From: Taudactylus pleione | Lineage: Eukaryota > Chordata > Amphibia > Anura > Myobatrachidae | Reading direction: 5' to 3' | Assembly: GCA_031769625.1 (NCBI GenBank) | Contig: JAUIMM010000739.1 | Location: 124,001 to 188,000, forward strand | Length of the DNA: 64,000 bases | Shown here: positions 35,680-45,552 of the stretch, one piece after another | Layout: each line of letters starts with the position of its first letter | How positions within the stretch are numbered: the stretch's first letter is position 1 | Translations under genes and position numbers: made by a program | Notes under the pieces: generated by a model | What the model was told of the DNA's origin: nothing | Databases searched by the model: none | Seen by the model: the letters and a program-made list of their open reading frames with translations, nothing else

Positions 35680-37411
35680 AAAGATCTACAGGAAAAAGGT
35701 AGACAATGTCTAGATAGACACCAGATGATAGACAGTCAATAGGTCGACGGGGTCAAAAGGCTGACACACTAAAGGTCGACATGTAAGAAGGTCGATAGGT
35801 ACAAATGGTCGACACATGATTTGTATATATTTTTTTTTTCTTTAGGAATAGGCACTTTGCGGAGGGTTAGAATTAGGCACTTACCCCAACAGTTAGGGTT
35901 AGGCACTAGGAGGGACGGGTTAGGGTTAGGCACCAGGAGGGACGGGTTAGGGTTAGGCACTAGGAAGGAGAGTTAGGGTTAGGCACTAGGGGGGAGGGTT
36001 AGAGTCAGGCACTAGGAGGGACGGGTTAGGCACTAGAAGGGACAGTTAGGGTTAGGCACTAGGAGGGGACGGTTAGGGTTAGGCACTAGGAGGGACGGTT
36101 AGGGTTAGGCACTAGGAGGGGACGGTTAGGGTTAGGCACTAGGAGGGAGGGTTAGGGTTAGGCACTAGGAGGGAGGGTTAGGGTTAGGCACCAGGAGGGA
36201 CGGGTTAGGGTTAGGCACTAGGAAGGAGAGTTAGGGTTAGGCACTAGGGGGGAGGGTTAGAGTCAGGCACTAGGAGGGACGGGTTAGGCACTAGAAGGGA
36301 CAGTTAGGGTTAGGCACTAGGAGGGGACGGTTAGGCACTAGGAGGGACGGTTAGGGTTAGGCACTAGGAGGGGACGGTTAGGGTTAGGCACTAGGAGGGA
36401 GGGTTAGAGTTAGGCACTAGGAGGGAGGGTTAGGGTTAGGCACTAGATGGGACAGTTAGGGTTAGGCACTAGGAGGGAGGGTTAGGGTCAGTCACTAGGA
36501 GGGACGGGTAGGGTCAGTCACTAGGAGGGACGGTTAGGGACAGGCACTAGGAGGGACGGTTAGGGTCAGGCACTAGGAGGGACGGTTAGGGACTAGGAGG
36601 GACGGGTTAGGGTTAGGCACTAGGAGGGACGGTTAGGGACTAGGAGGGACGGGTTAGGGTTAGGCACTAGGAGGGACGGTTAGGGACTAGGAGGGACGGG
36701 TTAGGGTTAGGCACTAGGAGGGATGGTTAGCGTCAGGCACTAGGAGGGACGGTTAGGGTCAGGCACTAGGAGGGACGGGTTAGGGTTAGGCACTAGGAGG
36801 GACGGTTAGGGACTAGGAGGGACGGGTTAGGGTTAGGCACTAGGAGGAACGGTTAGGGTTAGGCACTAGGAGGGAGGGTTAGGCACCAGGAGGAACGGTT
36901 AGGGTTAGGCACTAGGAGGGAGGGTTAGGGTTAGGCACCAGGAGGAACGGTTAGGGACTAGGAGGGACGGGTTAGGGTTAGGCACTAGGAGGAACGGTTA
37001 TTGTTAGGCACTAGGAGGGAGGGTTAGGCACCAGGAGGAATGGTTAGGGTTAGGCACTAGGAGGGAGGGTTAGGGTTAGGCACCAGGAGGAACGGTTAGG
37101 GTTAGGCACCAGGAGGGAGGGTTAGGGTTAGGCACCAGGAGGAACGGTTAGGGTTAGGCACCAGGAGGGAGGGTTAGGGTTAGGCACCAGGAGGAACGGT
37201 TAGGGTTAGGCACCAGGAGGGAGGGTTAGAAAAAATAAAAACATGTGTCGACCATTTTTTGTCGACCATTTGTACCCGTCGACCTGCTCACATGTCGACC
37301 TTTAGTGTGTCGACCTTTTGTTCCTGTCGACCTTTTGTCCCTGTTGACCTATTGACTCTCTAACATCTGGTATCTATCTAGACATTGTCTACCTTTTTAC
37401 TGTAGATCTTT
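35680..37411. mobile_element. fold-back element with GTCGAC-rich arms and TTAGGG-like core
   Basis: The left arm (35680-35818) and right arm (about 37238-37411) are imperfect reverse complements: aaagatctacaggaaaaagg and tagacaatgtctagataga on the left match acctttttactgtagatctt and tctatctagacattgtcta on the right. The arms contain repeated ggtcgac words about 15-25 bp apart. Between them lies the minisatellite at 35862-37230. No transposase is present. It is most likely a non-autonomous DNA element of frog genomes, expanded internally. Confidence 0.85.
35862..37230 (+). repeat. ~25-bp array based on ggttagggttaggcactagg
   Basis: Some 55 copies of gttagggttaggcactagga with ggga(c/g)gg spacers. 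gggttaggg words resemble the vertebrate telomere hexamer, but the unit is not pure TTAGGG. A block of about 270 bp is duplicated (compare 35920-36090 with 36185-36350), and later blocks use caggaggaacgg. Confidence 0.95.
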
Positions 37412-38320
37412 CAATCGACATCCCGCGCTTACCGTCAGTAACGCCTGTTACTGACTCCGCCCATTTAGCAGTGGGCGTGTAACGTTGCTGCCACCACCAG
37501 GTCCTTCGACTGGCCCTGGAACCGCTTACTGTTATGTATGCGTTGAAGATCTGTGGCCACACCTCCTGATGGGTGTCGGCTGATTCCCCCTGAACCCTCA
37601 CCATGGACCAGACCCTGCACGGTAGCTGGCAGAGGGCGTGAGCGTGGAGACACTGGGCTCAATCCAGAACAGCCGTAGAAAGGAATAGCGTTTGGCGCAA
37701 TTCTGTTGTCCCAGGATGCAGTCGTTATAAATAATACTCTTTCCCCCTTGGGGTTATCCCAACATACAAAGATTGTACAGCAGTTCTTGATGTCCAAAAA
37801 GCTATACATATGCAGGGCTCACATTCCCACATATCATTCTTACACACTATACCACGGTGGGGGTAAATCCGCCCTGTGCTCCTTAACCAATCAAACTATC
37901 TCACTAAATATAAATAAATATATCTTACATTTCCAAGGAGTGACCCGATTTCCTCCATTTTAATATCTACCACATTTCACAGGACATGGTAAATTCCATT
38001 CATCCTTCCAAATACAAGTATCTATGCATCAATCAGTTTGGATATCAGAGTCTTAACACTTCCAGTACTTAGGGGCATGTTAGGCAGAGACACACAGAAG
38101 ACCCCTGGAGCGCATTTCAGATGCGAGCTTTGTGAACAAAGGGTTCGGCCACTATTGTAGGTCAGGGTAATTACATATCACTCCCTATGTCTGGATGGCA
38201 ATTCCTATTACAAAAATATACTCTTAACCCATATTCCTATTAGTGCATAGTCTATTAAAAATACTCTGCTTTATACATCAATGCATTGCAGATCAGCTGC
38301 AGTGCTTTATAACAATACAT
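37412..38320. other. intron 2 unique sequence
   Basis: No array. Open frames at 37389-37604, 37465-37809 and 37706-37963 have no recognisable motif. Confidence 0.5.
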
Positions 38321-38375
38321 ACAGTGTGTGTGTATATATATATATATATAATATAATATAAAATATATATTTCAA
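38321..38375. repeat. GT/AT microsatellite
   Basis: gtgtgtgtatatatatatat followed by irregular ataatataaaat. Confidence 0.9.
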
Positions 38376-38635
38376 TACGGTTTATTATAAACCATGTGCA
38401 GTGTTTTCGGCGTTAAACTGTGTCAACGCTGGGACTTTAACTCTTTCAGTGCTGGTGGTACTGGGAGCTGCTCTCTCAGTCCTCCAGCACTCTGCAGTGT
38501 AACCAGTGCTTCCCTAGTCTGCAGTCTGGGACTCTCCTAATTACCTGGTCACACCGCTGGGGTACCGGGGAGCTGGCTCTCCCTGTCCCCCAGTGTACAG
38601 CCATACTCTACCCACACATCCCATTGCCGCGGCAT

Positions 38636-39560
38636 ATAACTTCCTGCTGCCTCCATTCCCCTCCTCACATCATGTCACTGCCCCTGTCACATGCAGCCCT
38701 GTCCTCACTGACACATCACTCATCTCCTGATATACTCTGTGCTGCTGGGGACCCTGCTCCTCCCACTATATAACTCTCAGTCTGTGACTTCCTGCTGCCT
38801 CCATTCCCATCCTGACATCCTGTCACATGCAGCCCTGCCCTCACTGACACATCACACATCTCCTGATATACTCTGTGCTGCTGGGGACCCTGCTCCTCCC
38901 ACTATATAACTCTCAGTCTGTGACTTCCTGCTGCCTCCATTCCCATCCTGACATCCTGTCACATGCAGCCCTGCCCTCACTGACACATCACACATCTCCT
39001 GATATACTCTGTGCTGCTGGGGATCCTGCTCCCCCCACTATATAACTCTCAGTCTGTGGCTTCCTGCTGCCTCCATTCCCCTCCTCACATCATGTCACTG
39101 CCCCTGTCACATGCAGCCCTGCCCTCACTGACACATCACACATCTCCTGATATACTCTGTGCTGCTGGGGATCCTGCTCCCCCCACTATATAACTCTCAG
39201 TCTGTGGCTTCCTGCTGCCTCCATTCCCCTCCTCACATCATGTCACTGCCCCTGTCACATGCAGCCCTGCCCTCACTGACACATCACACATCTCCTGATA
39301 TACTCTGTACTGCTGGGGACCCTGCTCCTCCCACTATATAACTCTGTCTGTGACTTCCTGCTGCCTCCATTCCCCTCCTCACATCATGTCACTGCCCCTG
39401 TCACATGCAGCCCTGTCCTCACTAACATATCACTTATCTCCTGATATACTCTGTGCTGCTGGGGACCCTGCTCCTTACACTATATAACTCTGTCTGTGGC
39501 TTCCTGCCATTCCCCTCCTCACTGCCCCTGTCACATGCAGCCCTGTCCTCACACATCCCT
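38636..39560 (+). repeat. ~133-148-bp satellite array, ~6.5 copies
   Basis: The unit includes cactatataactctcagtct, gacttcctgctgcctccatt, cacatgcagccctgccctca and ctgatatactctgtgctgct. Two versions alternate, with or without a 15-base atcatgtcactgccc segment. The two copies near 39011 and 39159 are exactly 148 bp apart and nearly identical. Confidence 0.94.
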
Positions 39561-41179
39561 CATATAAGCAGCTCCTGTACCCTTTATAAACCGTTTGTTG
39601 TTAGATTTAGTCCTTAGATAATGAAGGCTACAGTGGGATAACCATTAGATTGCTCAGCCACAGTGTGAGGCCGCTGAGATTGCAGAGTATCTACTTGTTT
39701 TACCAACGCTTCAGTCTCTGAGGACCTGTCAGAGCCGCCCCATGCTCTGGCTTCTATTTACCCAGCTAATTATTGCAGCCCACCCCCACAGATTATCCTG
39801 CTGAACAATGAGGTCATGGGTCTGCCCCAAACAACACAGATATATAGTACATGTCTGCCCCGGGGGTCTCCCCAGGGACTAGATAAACCCTCCGAGCAGA
39901 CGGCCTCCCATACAAGGCCATACACCCCTTGTTTAGTGGGAAGCCATGTCTTGTCGTTTCCTCTGCCTGCCATGTAGAACGCTGTATACACTCTGTAAGA
40001 CCTGGCCTGGCCTTGGGAGCTCATGGAAGACACATTCATTGTTCTTCCTGATTATCACTGAGCTCTGTAGCCCAGGTGGTGCTCAGTGTAGCCCCTAAAT
40101 ACCCGCTGTGTGGGGGAGCTGAATCCCTCTATCAGGGGCAGATCATGTGATAACGGGGTAACTCTACCCCAGCGTCTCTGTATTCTCACTGTAGCCGCGA
40201 TGCTGACGCTATTTATTTGCATTATAAGCAAGTCTGATTCACACTCAGGAAGCCTGGCCATCAGCCCCGAGCCATTCATCCTCATTATAAAGCCCAACAA
40301 TGGGAGCAGCGTGTGAACGGGAGCTTTTAGCTGGTGGAGGGAGCTGCAGGTCCTGGCCTGTGCCAGACTCGCCATTGCGTCAGAGCAGCGATTGTCTGGG
40401 GTAAACCTGCAGGACGGTGCATCGAGGCTCCCACCTGGCAGGTCTGTGCTACACACATGCGGATACCTGAGGCAGCTAAATGCCCTCTGGGCAGAGCTAG
40501 AAACCTGTCTACATGGCGTCTCCCCCGCTGGCTGACATTCCCCTCATTGCTTTACACAACGCTGGAAGAATCTGGGGGGGTTACATTAAGCTTAAAGTGA
40601 ATTATCTAATGCAAGGATTATATTGTCAGTAGGGTTACAGCTATCTGCTTCATTACTGCTAATTGGCCTCTGTGTGCGTTATTATAGAGGGGGATAGCGA
40701 GCACGGACATTTATCTCTTCTCTGTCCAGCTCGGGGGGGGGGGGGGGGGGGGAGGGAGCTGCTTGTATTTGCTATTGTCTAGCAGCCCCCCCCCCCTGCA
40801 GGCCAGCTACCCTCCATCTCTCTCAGGGGGAGTTTGGCAGGACAGGAATAAATGCTGCGTATTTAGATGTGTACAAGGGTCTGGTGGCAGGACGTGGGTC
40901 AGGGGATTAGTGTCCTGCGTGGTGCCCCTTCCCAGTACAGGTAACCGTAGCACAAGGACTGGTATACCATAGGGTGAGTGATGGTGTACCGGCTGCCACT
41001 TCCGTAGTATATATAGAAATAACGTCATGACTAATATTATTATTATTATTATATGGTCTCCCCCTCATACATGACCCGTGCGTTCCTCTCTAGCCCCCGG
41101 GCAGGTACACTGTGATGTATGTATGTCTGATGCTTTCTCTCCCGTCTTACTGACACAGGTTTGTCTTTTCTCCCTTTAG
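39561..41179. other. 3' end of intron 2, mostly unique
   Basis: Array-free sequence leading to the microexon acceptor, with a 20-base G run and an 11-base C run at 40733-40796. A short (att)n tract lies near 41034-41050. Open frames (for example 39770-40039, 40055-40456, 40110-40316, 40334-40600) have no recognisable motif. Confidence 0.55.
40733..40796. repeat. G20 homopolymer and C11 homopolymer 33 bases apart
   Basis: G run 40733-40752 followed by agggagctgcttg and then C run 40786-40796. The two can pair as a hairpin in single-stranded DNA or RNA, or the G run can form a quadruplex. Confidence 0.9.
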
Positions 41180-41209
41180 AGAGTTTTGAGGTGACAGTCA
41201 CCAAAGAAG
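41180..41209 (+). CDS. CLSTN1: CLSTN1 exon 3, 30-nt cassette microexon
   Basis: The acceptor tccctttag precedes exactly 30 nt, followed by a gt donor (gaag|gtgata). With the split base from exon 2 it reads ESFEVTVTKE, then returns to Gly-Glu-Ile-Cys in exon 4. Both ends are phase 1 and the length is a multiple of three, so inclusion or skipping keeps the frame and simply adds or removes ten residues in cadherin repeat 1. From family knowledge, as I recall, mammalian CLSTN1 isoforms differ by this same ten-residue insert. The donor has T rather than G at +5, a weak site typical of regulated exons. It stands alone, 16.0 kb after exon 2 and 4.1 kb before exon 4, in sequence free of tandem arrays. 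UAAC and ACUAAC motifs lie 38-65 nt downstream. Confidence 0.93.
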
Positions 41210-41875
41210 GTGATAAACGGGATCTTTCTACCCTCTTCTGACTTATTAACCCACTAACTTTTGGTTCTGATAACGGGGAATCAGCACTTGGCACCTTCAG
41301 CGCCGTACAGCCCGCAATACCGTTTGCCTTTTATGTATCGGCACTGAAGGGGTTAAACGGAAGATACTGATCCCTTTTTTATTATTATTATTTTATATAA
41401 TCTGTCTTATTTTTTATTTTTATATAATTTATTTCAAAATCAAAAATGATTTATGTGACACCCCGCCCCCCCATTGGTTAGAAATATCTAGTTAGCAGAC
41501 ATCCATTTCGGGACGGTATTGTTGAAGGTATGTTTGCGGTATGACGCCTGTATCGGGCTATTGGCCGGAACGTGGCCTTTCTGCAGCGTTTATCCCTCGC
41601 CTGGGTCTCTATCGTCCGCTCTGTGATACGCTGCGTAGTATGGCCTGTGAGTTTATGCTGCTGCGGGTACACAGGCACGTCCTTTCTATCTGGTGATAAG
41701 TAACATCAGGCTCTGCCGCTGCTGTACAACTACAAGTCCCATCATACCCTGCTATCTTTTGGCTGGCAGGAAATGCTGAGATTTATAGTTCTTTTGTCAT
41801 CTGGCCTAACAGCAGAGCCCCTAAGCCTGCCCTACAGAGTATATGCTTATATTTTGGCACTGATGGTGTGTTATC
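41210..41875. other. 5' part of intron 3
   Basis: After the QKI-like motifs, AT-rich sequence with t-rich tracts near 41380-41440. Nothing else recognised. Confidence 0.5.
41247..41274 (+). promoter_or_regulatory. possible QKI-type intronic splicing element
   Basis: Within 65 nt downstream of the microexon donor there are three short motifs: taac at 41247-41250, actaac at 41253-41258 and taac at 41271-41274. ACUAAC with a nearby UAAY half-site is the established bipartite recognition element of Quaking/STAR proteins. QKI bound downstream of a cassette exon usually promotes inclusion. The motif is seen directly; the function is inference, and such short motifs also occur by chance in AT-rich sequence. 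Confidence 0.35.
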
Positions 41876-42199
41876 CTGGGTACACACTAGATCGACGGGT
41901 CGGCCATTTGGTCAACCTGCCGACCTATTGTCTGCCTGATGTGCCGGGCATTTAAATTTGCCCGCCCAGTTGAGCTGTCACTCACCGCCAGGTCCCTGCA
42001 GCATGTGTATAGGTGATCGCTCGTACACACCAGCAGACGCACCGATATATCGACCATCTGTTGTACTGCACGGCCGATGCGATATATCTGTGACAGTGTC
42101 GTTCACAGATATATCGGGGGTACTCACCTGCTGACGCGCTCGCAATATATCAGCCAGTTGGATTGGACGGCTGATATACTGCCCAAGGTGTACCCAGCG
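41876..42199. mobile_element. ~320-bp inverted-repeat element (MITE-like)
   Basis: The ends cctgggtacacac and gtgtacccagcg are inverted repeats. The interior has repeated cgatatatc/gatatatcg and gccgac words, giving extra dyad symmetry. A single-ended relative seems present near 8213. No coding capacity. Confidence 0.65.
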
Positions 42200-42582
42200 T
42201 AACGTTAATCCGGAAACATGTTAGCGGCCCAGCGCTCTTGATGGCGTTCGTCTAGCTTCCAGTTGCCTGTAACTGTTTCCATAAGTGTGACAGCAGGAGG
42301 CTGGTCTGGGCCTTTGTATAGAAATGTTATAGACGGCTTTATATAGAGGACATTTGCTGAGTAGGACAGGTGGCGTTTATCCAGCCGTCACCGCTATGTG
42401 CGGAGCGCTAGGAGAAATGGATGTCTGCGCTATTGATATTTCTACCTTTCCCATATGACGTTTTTGCACTTGATTCCCTAATTGTAGCCAGGTTCATTGC
42501 ACAGGAAGACTTTTCTTATCACTGCTTCTGTTTTTCTTTTCTTTACATTTTTCTTAAATTTTCCACTACCCCAAGAGATTAA
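42200..42582. other. intron 3 unique sequence
   Basis: Nothing recognised. Confidence 0.5.
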
Positions 42583-44758
42583 GGGCCTCATTTACTAACG
42601 AGTTTTATCACCAAAACGAGTGATAAATGTCACTGTGTATGATAAATGGTGCTCCAGCCAATCAGCTCCCAACTGTCATCTGTTAGAAAACTGACAGTTG
42701 GGAGCTGATTGGCTGGAGCACCATTTATCATACACAGTGACAGTTGGGAGCTGATTGGCTGGAGCACCATTATCATACACAGTGACAGTTGGGAGCTGAT
42801 TGGCTGGAGCACCATTTATCATACACAGTGACAGTTGGGAGCTGATTGGCTGGAGCACCATTTATCATACACAGTGACAGTTGGGAGCTGATTGGCTGGA
42901 GCACCATTTATCATACACAGTGACAGTTGGGAGCTGATTGGCTGGAGCACCATTTATCATACACAGTGACAGTTGGGAGCTGATTGGCTGGAGCACCATT
43001 TATCATACACAGTGACAGTTGGGAGCTGATTGGCTGGAGCACCATTTATCATACACAGTGACAGTTGGGAGCTGATTGGCTGGAGCACCATTATCATACA
43101 CAGTGACAGTTGGGAACTGATTGGCTGGAGCACCATTTATCATACACAGTGACAGTTGGGAGCTGATTGGCTGGAGCACCATTTATCATACACAGTGACA
43201 GTTGGGAGCTGATTGGCTGGAGCACCATTTATCATACACTGTGACAGTTGGGAGCTGATTGGCTGGAGCACCATTTATCATACACAGTGACAGTTGGGAG
43301 CTGATTGGCTGGAGCACCATTTATCATACACAGTGACAGTTGGGAGCTGATTGGCTGGAGCACCATTTATCATACACAGTGACAGTTGGGAGCTGATTGG
43401 CTGGAGCACCATTTATCATACACAGTGACAGTTGGGAGCTGATTGGCTGGAGCACCATTTATCATACACAGTGACAGTTGGGAGCTGATTGGCTGGAGCA
43501 CCATTTATCATACACAGTGACAGTTGGGAGCTGATTGGCTGGAGCACCATTTATCATACACAGTGACAGTTGGGAGCTGATTGGCTGGAGCACCATTATC
43601 ATACACAGTGACAGTTGGGAACTGATTGGCTGGAGCACCATTTATCATACACAGTGACAGTTGGGAGCTGATTGGCTGGAGCACCATTTATCATACACAG
43701 TGACAGTTGGGAGCTGATTGGCTGGAGCACCATTTATCATACACAGTGACAGTTGGGAGCTGATTGGCTGGAGCACCATTTATCATACACAGTGACAGTT
43801 GGGAGCTGATTGGCTGGAGCACCATTTATCATACACAGTGACAGTTGGGAGCTGATTGGCTGGAGCACCATTTATCATACACAGTGACAGTTGGGAGCTG
43901 ATTGGCTGGAGCACCATTTATCATACACAGTGACAGTTGGGAACTGATTGGCTGGAGCATCATTTATCATACACAGTGACAGTTGGGAACTGATTGACTG
44001 GAGCACCATTTATCATACACAGTGACAGTTGGGAGCTGATTGGCTGGAGCACCATTTATCATACACAGTGACAGTTGGGAGCTGATTGGCTGGAGCACCA
44101 TTATCATACACAGTGACAGTTGGGAGCTGATTGGCTGGAGCACCATTATCATACACAGTGACAGTTGGGAGCTGATTGGCTGGAGCACCATTTATCATAC
44201 ACAGTGACAGTTGGGAGCTGATTGGCTGGAGCACCATTTATCATACACAGTGACAGATGGGAGCTGATTGGCTGGAGCACCATTTATCATACACAGTGAC
44301 AGTTGGGAGCTGATTGGCTGGAGCACCATTTATCATACACAGTGACAGTTGGGAGCTGATTGGCTGGAGCACCATTTATCATACACAGTGACAGTTGGGA
44401 GCTGATTGGCTGGAGCACCATTTATCATACACAGTGACAGTTGGGAGCTGATTGGCTGGAGCACCATTTATCATACACAGTGACAGTTGGGAGCTGATTG
44501 GCTGGAGCACCATTTATCATACACAGTGACAGTTGGGAGCTGATTGGCTGGAGCACTATTATCATACACAGTGACAGTTGGGAGCTGATTGGCTGGAGCA
44601 CCATTTATCATACACAGTGACAGTTGGGAGCTGATTGGCTGGAGCACCATTATCATACACAGTGACAGTTGGGAGCTGATTGGCTGGAGCACCATTATCA
44701 TACACAGTGACATTTATCACTCGTTTTGATGATAATACGCGTTAGTAAATGGGAGCCT
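42583..44758. mobile_element. fold-back element expanded into a 46-bp tandem array
   Basis: The left end (ggcctcatttactaacga, then aaaacgagtgataaatgtca) is the inverted counterpart of the right end (tgacatttatcactcgtttt, then cgttagtaaatgggagcc). The left arm (42583-42678) continues, inverted, into one copy of the repeat unit; then after a 13-base spacer the unit appears about 44 times head to tail in the other orientation (42692-44710). Unit: agttgggagctgattggctg, gagcaccatttatcatacac, agtgac. A one-base-shorter ccattatc version recurs. The arm of a small palindromic element has thus been amplified into a minisatellite while both termini survive. Confidence 0.9.
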
Positions 44759-45327
44759 ACGTTTCGTAACCTAATTTCAGTACTTCTTGCTGAGCCCCCT
44801 GCTGTGGTAACCACATTGCCCATTTGCTTGGCAGGGGTGGATCTCACTAACGTGAATACCAGCCGCTTCGGCTGCATGCCCCCTGTTCTGCTTTTTCGTC
44901 CCCATCCCACCTTTTTCTTTCTTCCTTTCTTGTTGTGTAACTGGAGTACTCCTGTGAAATGCCTGTCTACCTATATTTCTCTATGTATATTTCTTTCTCT
45001 CTGTATTCCTGCATGAATGGATGCAAGATACTGGACTTGCTTGACAGGCAGGCATCCGCTTCTTGTCAGTAACAGTCCCTGGACCTCACCCATCTATTAC
45101 AGCACAGTGCTTTTGCCTTGCACACGATCCCTCACACCCCCTGGCTGCCCACTAGTCATATTTTATTTATTTACTTTGGTTGTCTATCTGTGGTCATATG
45201 TTACCCCATGTGTGCACGTTAACCCTTTTTCTGCTCGATTGCTCTGTTTTGAGAAGACATTTGGGCAGCAGAAGGGTTAAATCTTGGGTTACGGCTATAA
45301 CCTGCTATTTCCCTATGGTCTTTCCAG
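44759..45327. other. 3' end of intron 3
   Basis: Array-free sequence leading to the exon 4 acceptor. Open frames 44726-45016 and 45017-45280 have no recognisable motif. Confidence 0.55.
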
Positions 45328-45523
45328 GTGAGATCTGCGGATTTAAGATACATGAGCAGGATGTGCCGTTTGAGGCGGTGGTGGTGGACAAGAGCACCGG
45401 AGAGGGCGTGATTCGCTCCACAGAGAAGCTGGACTGTGAATTACAGAAAGACTACACCTTTACCATCCAGGCTTACGACTGCGGCAAAGGGCCAGACGGC
45501 TCAAGCGCCAAAAAGTCCCACAA
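45328..45523 (+). CDS. CLSTN1: CLSTN1 exon 4 (most of cadherin repeat 1)
   Basis: 196 nt between acceptor tctttccag and donor caa|gtaagc. It starts with two bases completing Gly and ends with two bases of the Lys codon finished by exon 5. The translation runs EICGFKIHEQDVPFEAVV, then VVDKSTGEGVIRSTEKL, then the conserved KLDCELQKDYTFTIQAYDCG and a KGPDGSSAKKSH end. It forms the central beta strands of cadherin repeat 1; the cysteines in EICGF, LDCEL and AYDCG are typical of calsyntenins. The frame is open throughout. A 35-bp tandem array starts about 30 bases after the donor and runs for 2.2 kb; each of its copies carries a donor-like GTAAG or GTAAT. Confidence 0.97.
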
Positions 45524-45552
45524 GTAAGCGCACAGGGAGGGATGAGATGATA

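Noticed and set aside
35862..37230. True telomeric repeat or chromosome end
   Set aside because: The unit is ggttagggttaggcactagg with spacers, not pure TTAGGG, and it lies between element arms inside an intron.
41210..41239. Extension of the microexon through its donor (reading GDKRDLSTLF and a stop)
   Set aside because: Read-through gives a stop within a few codons, while the gt at 41210 restores the frame into exon 4 exactly as in the family.
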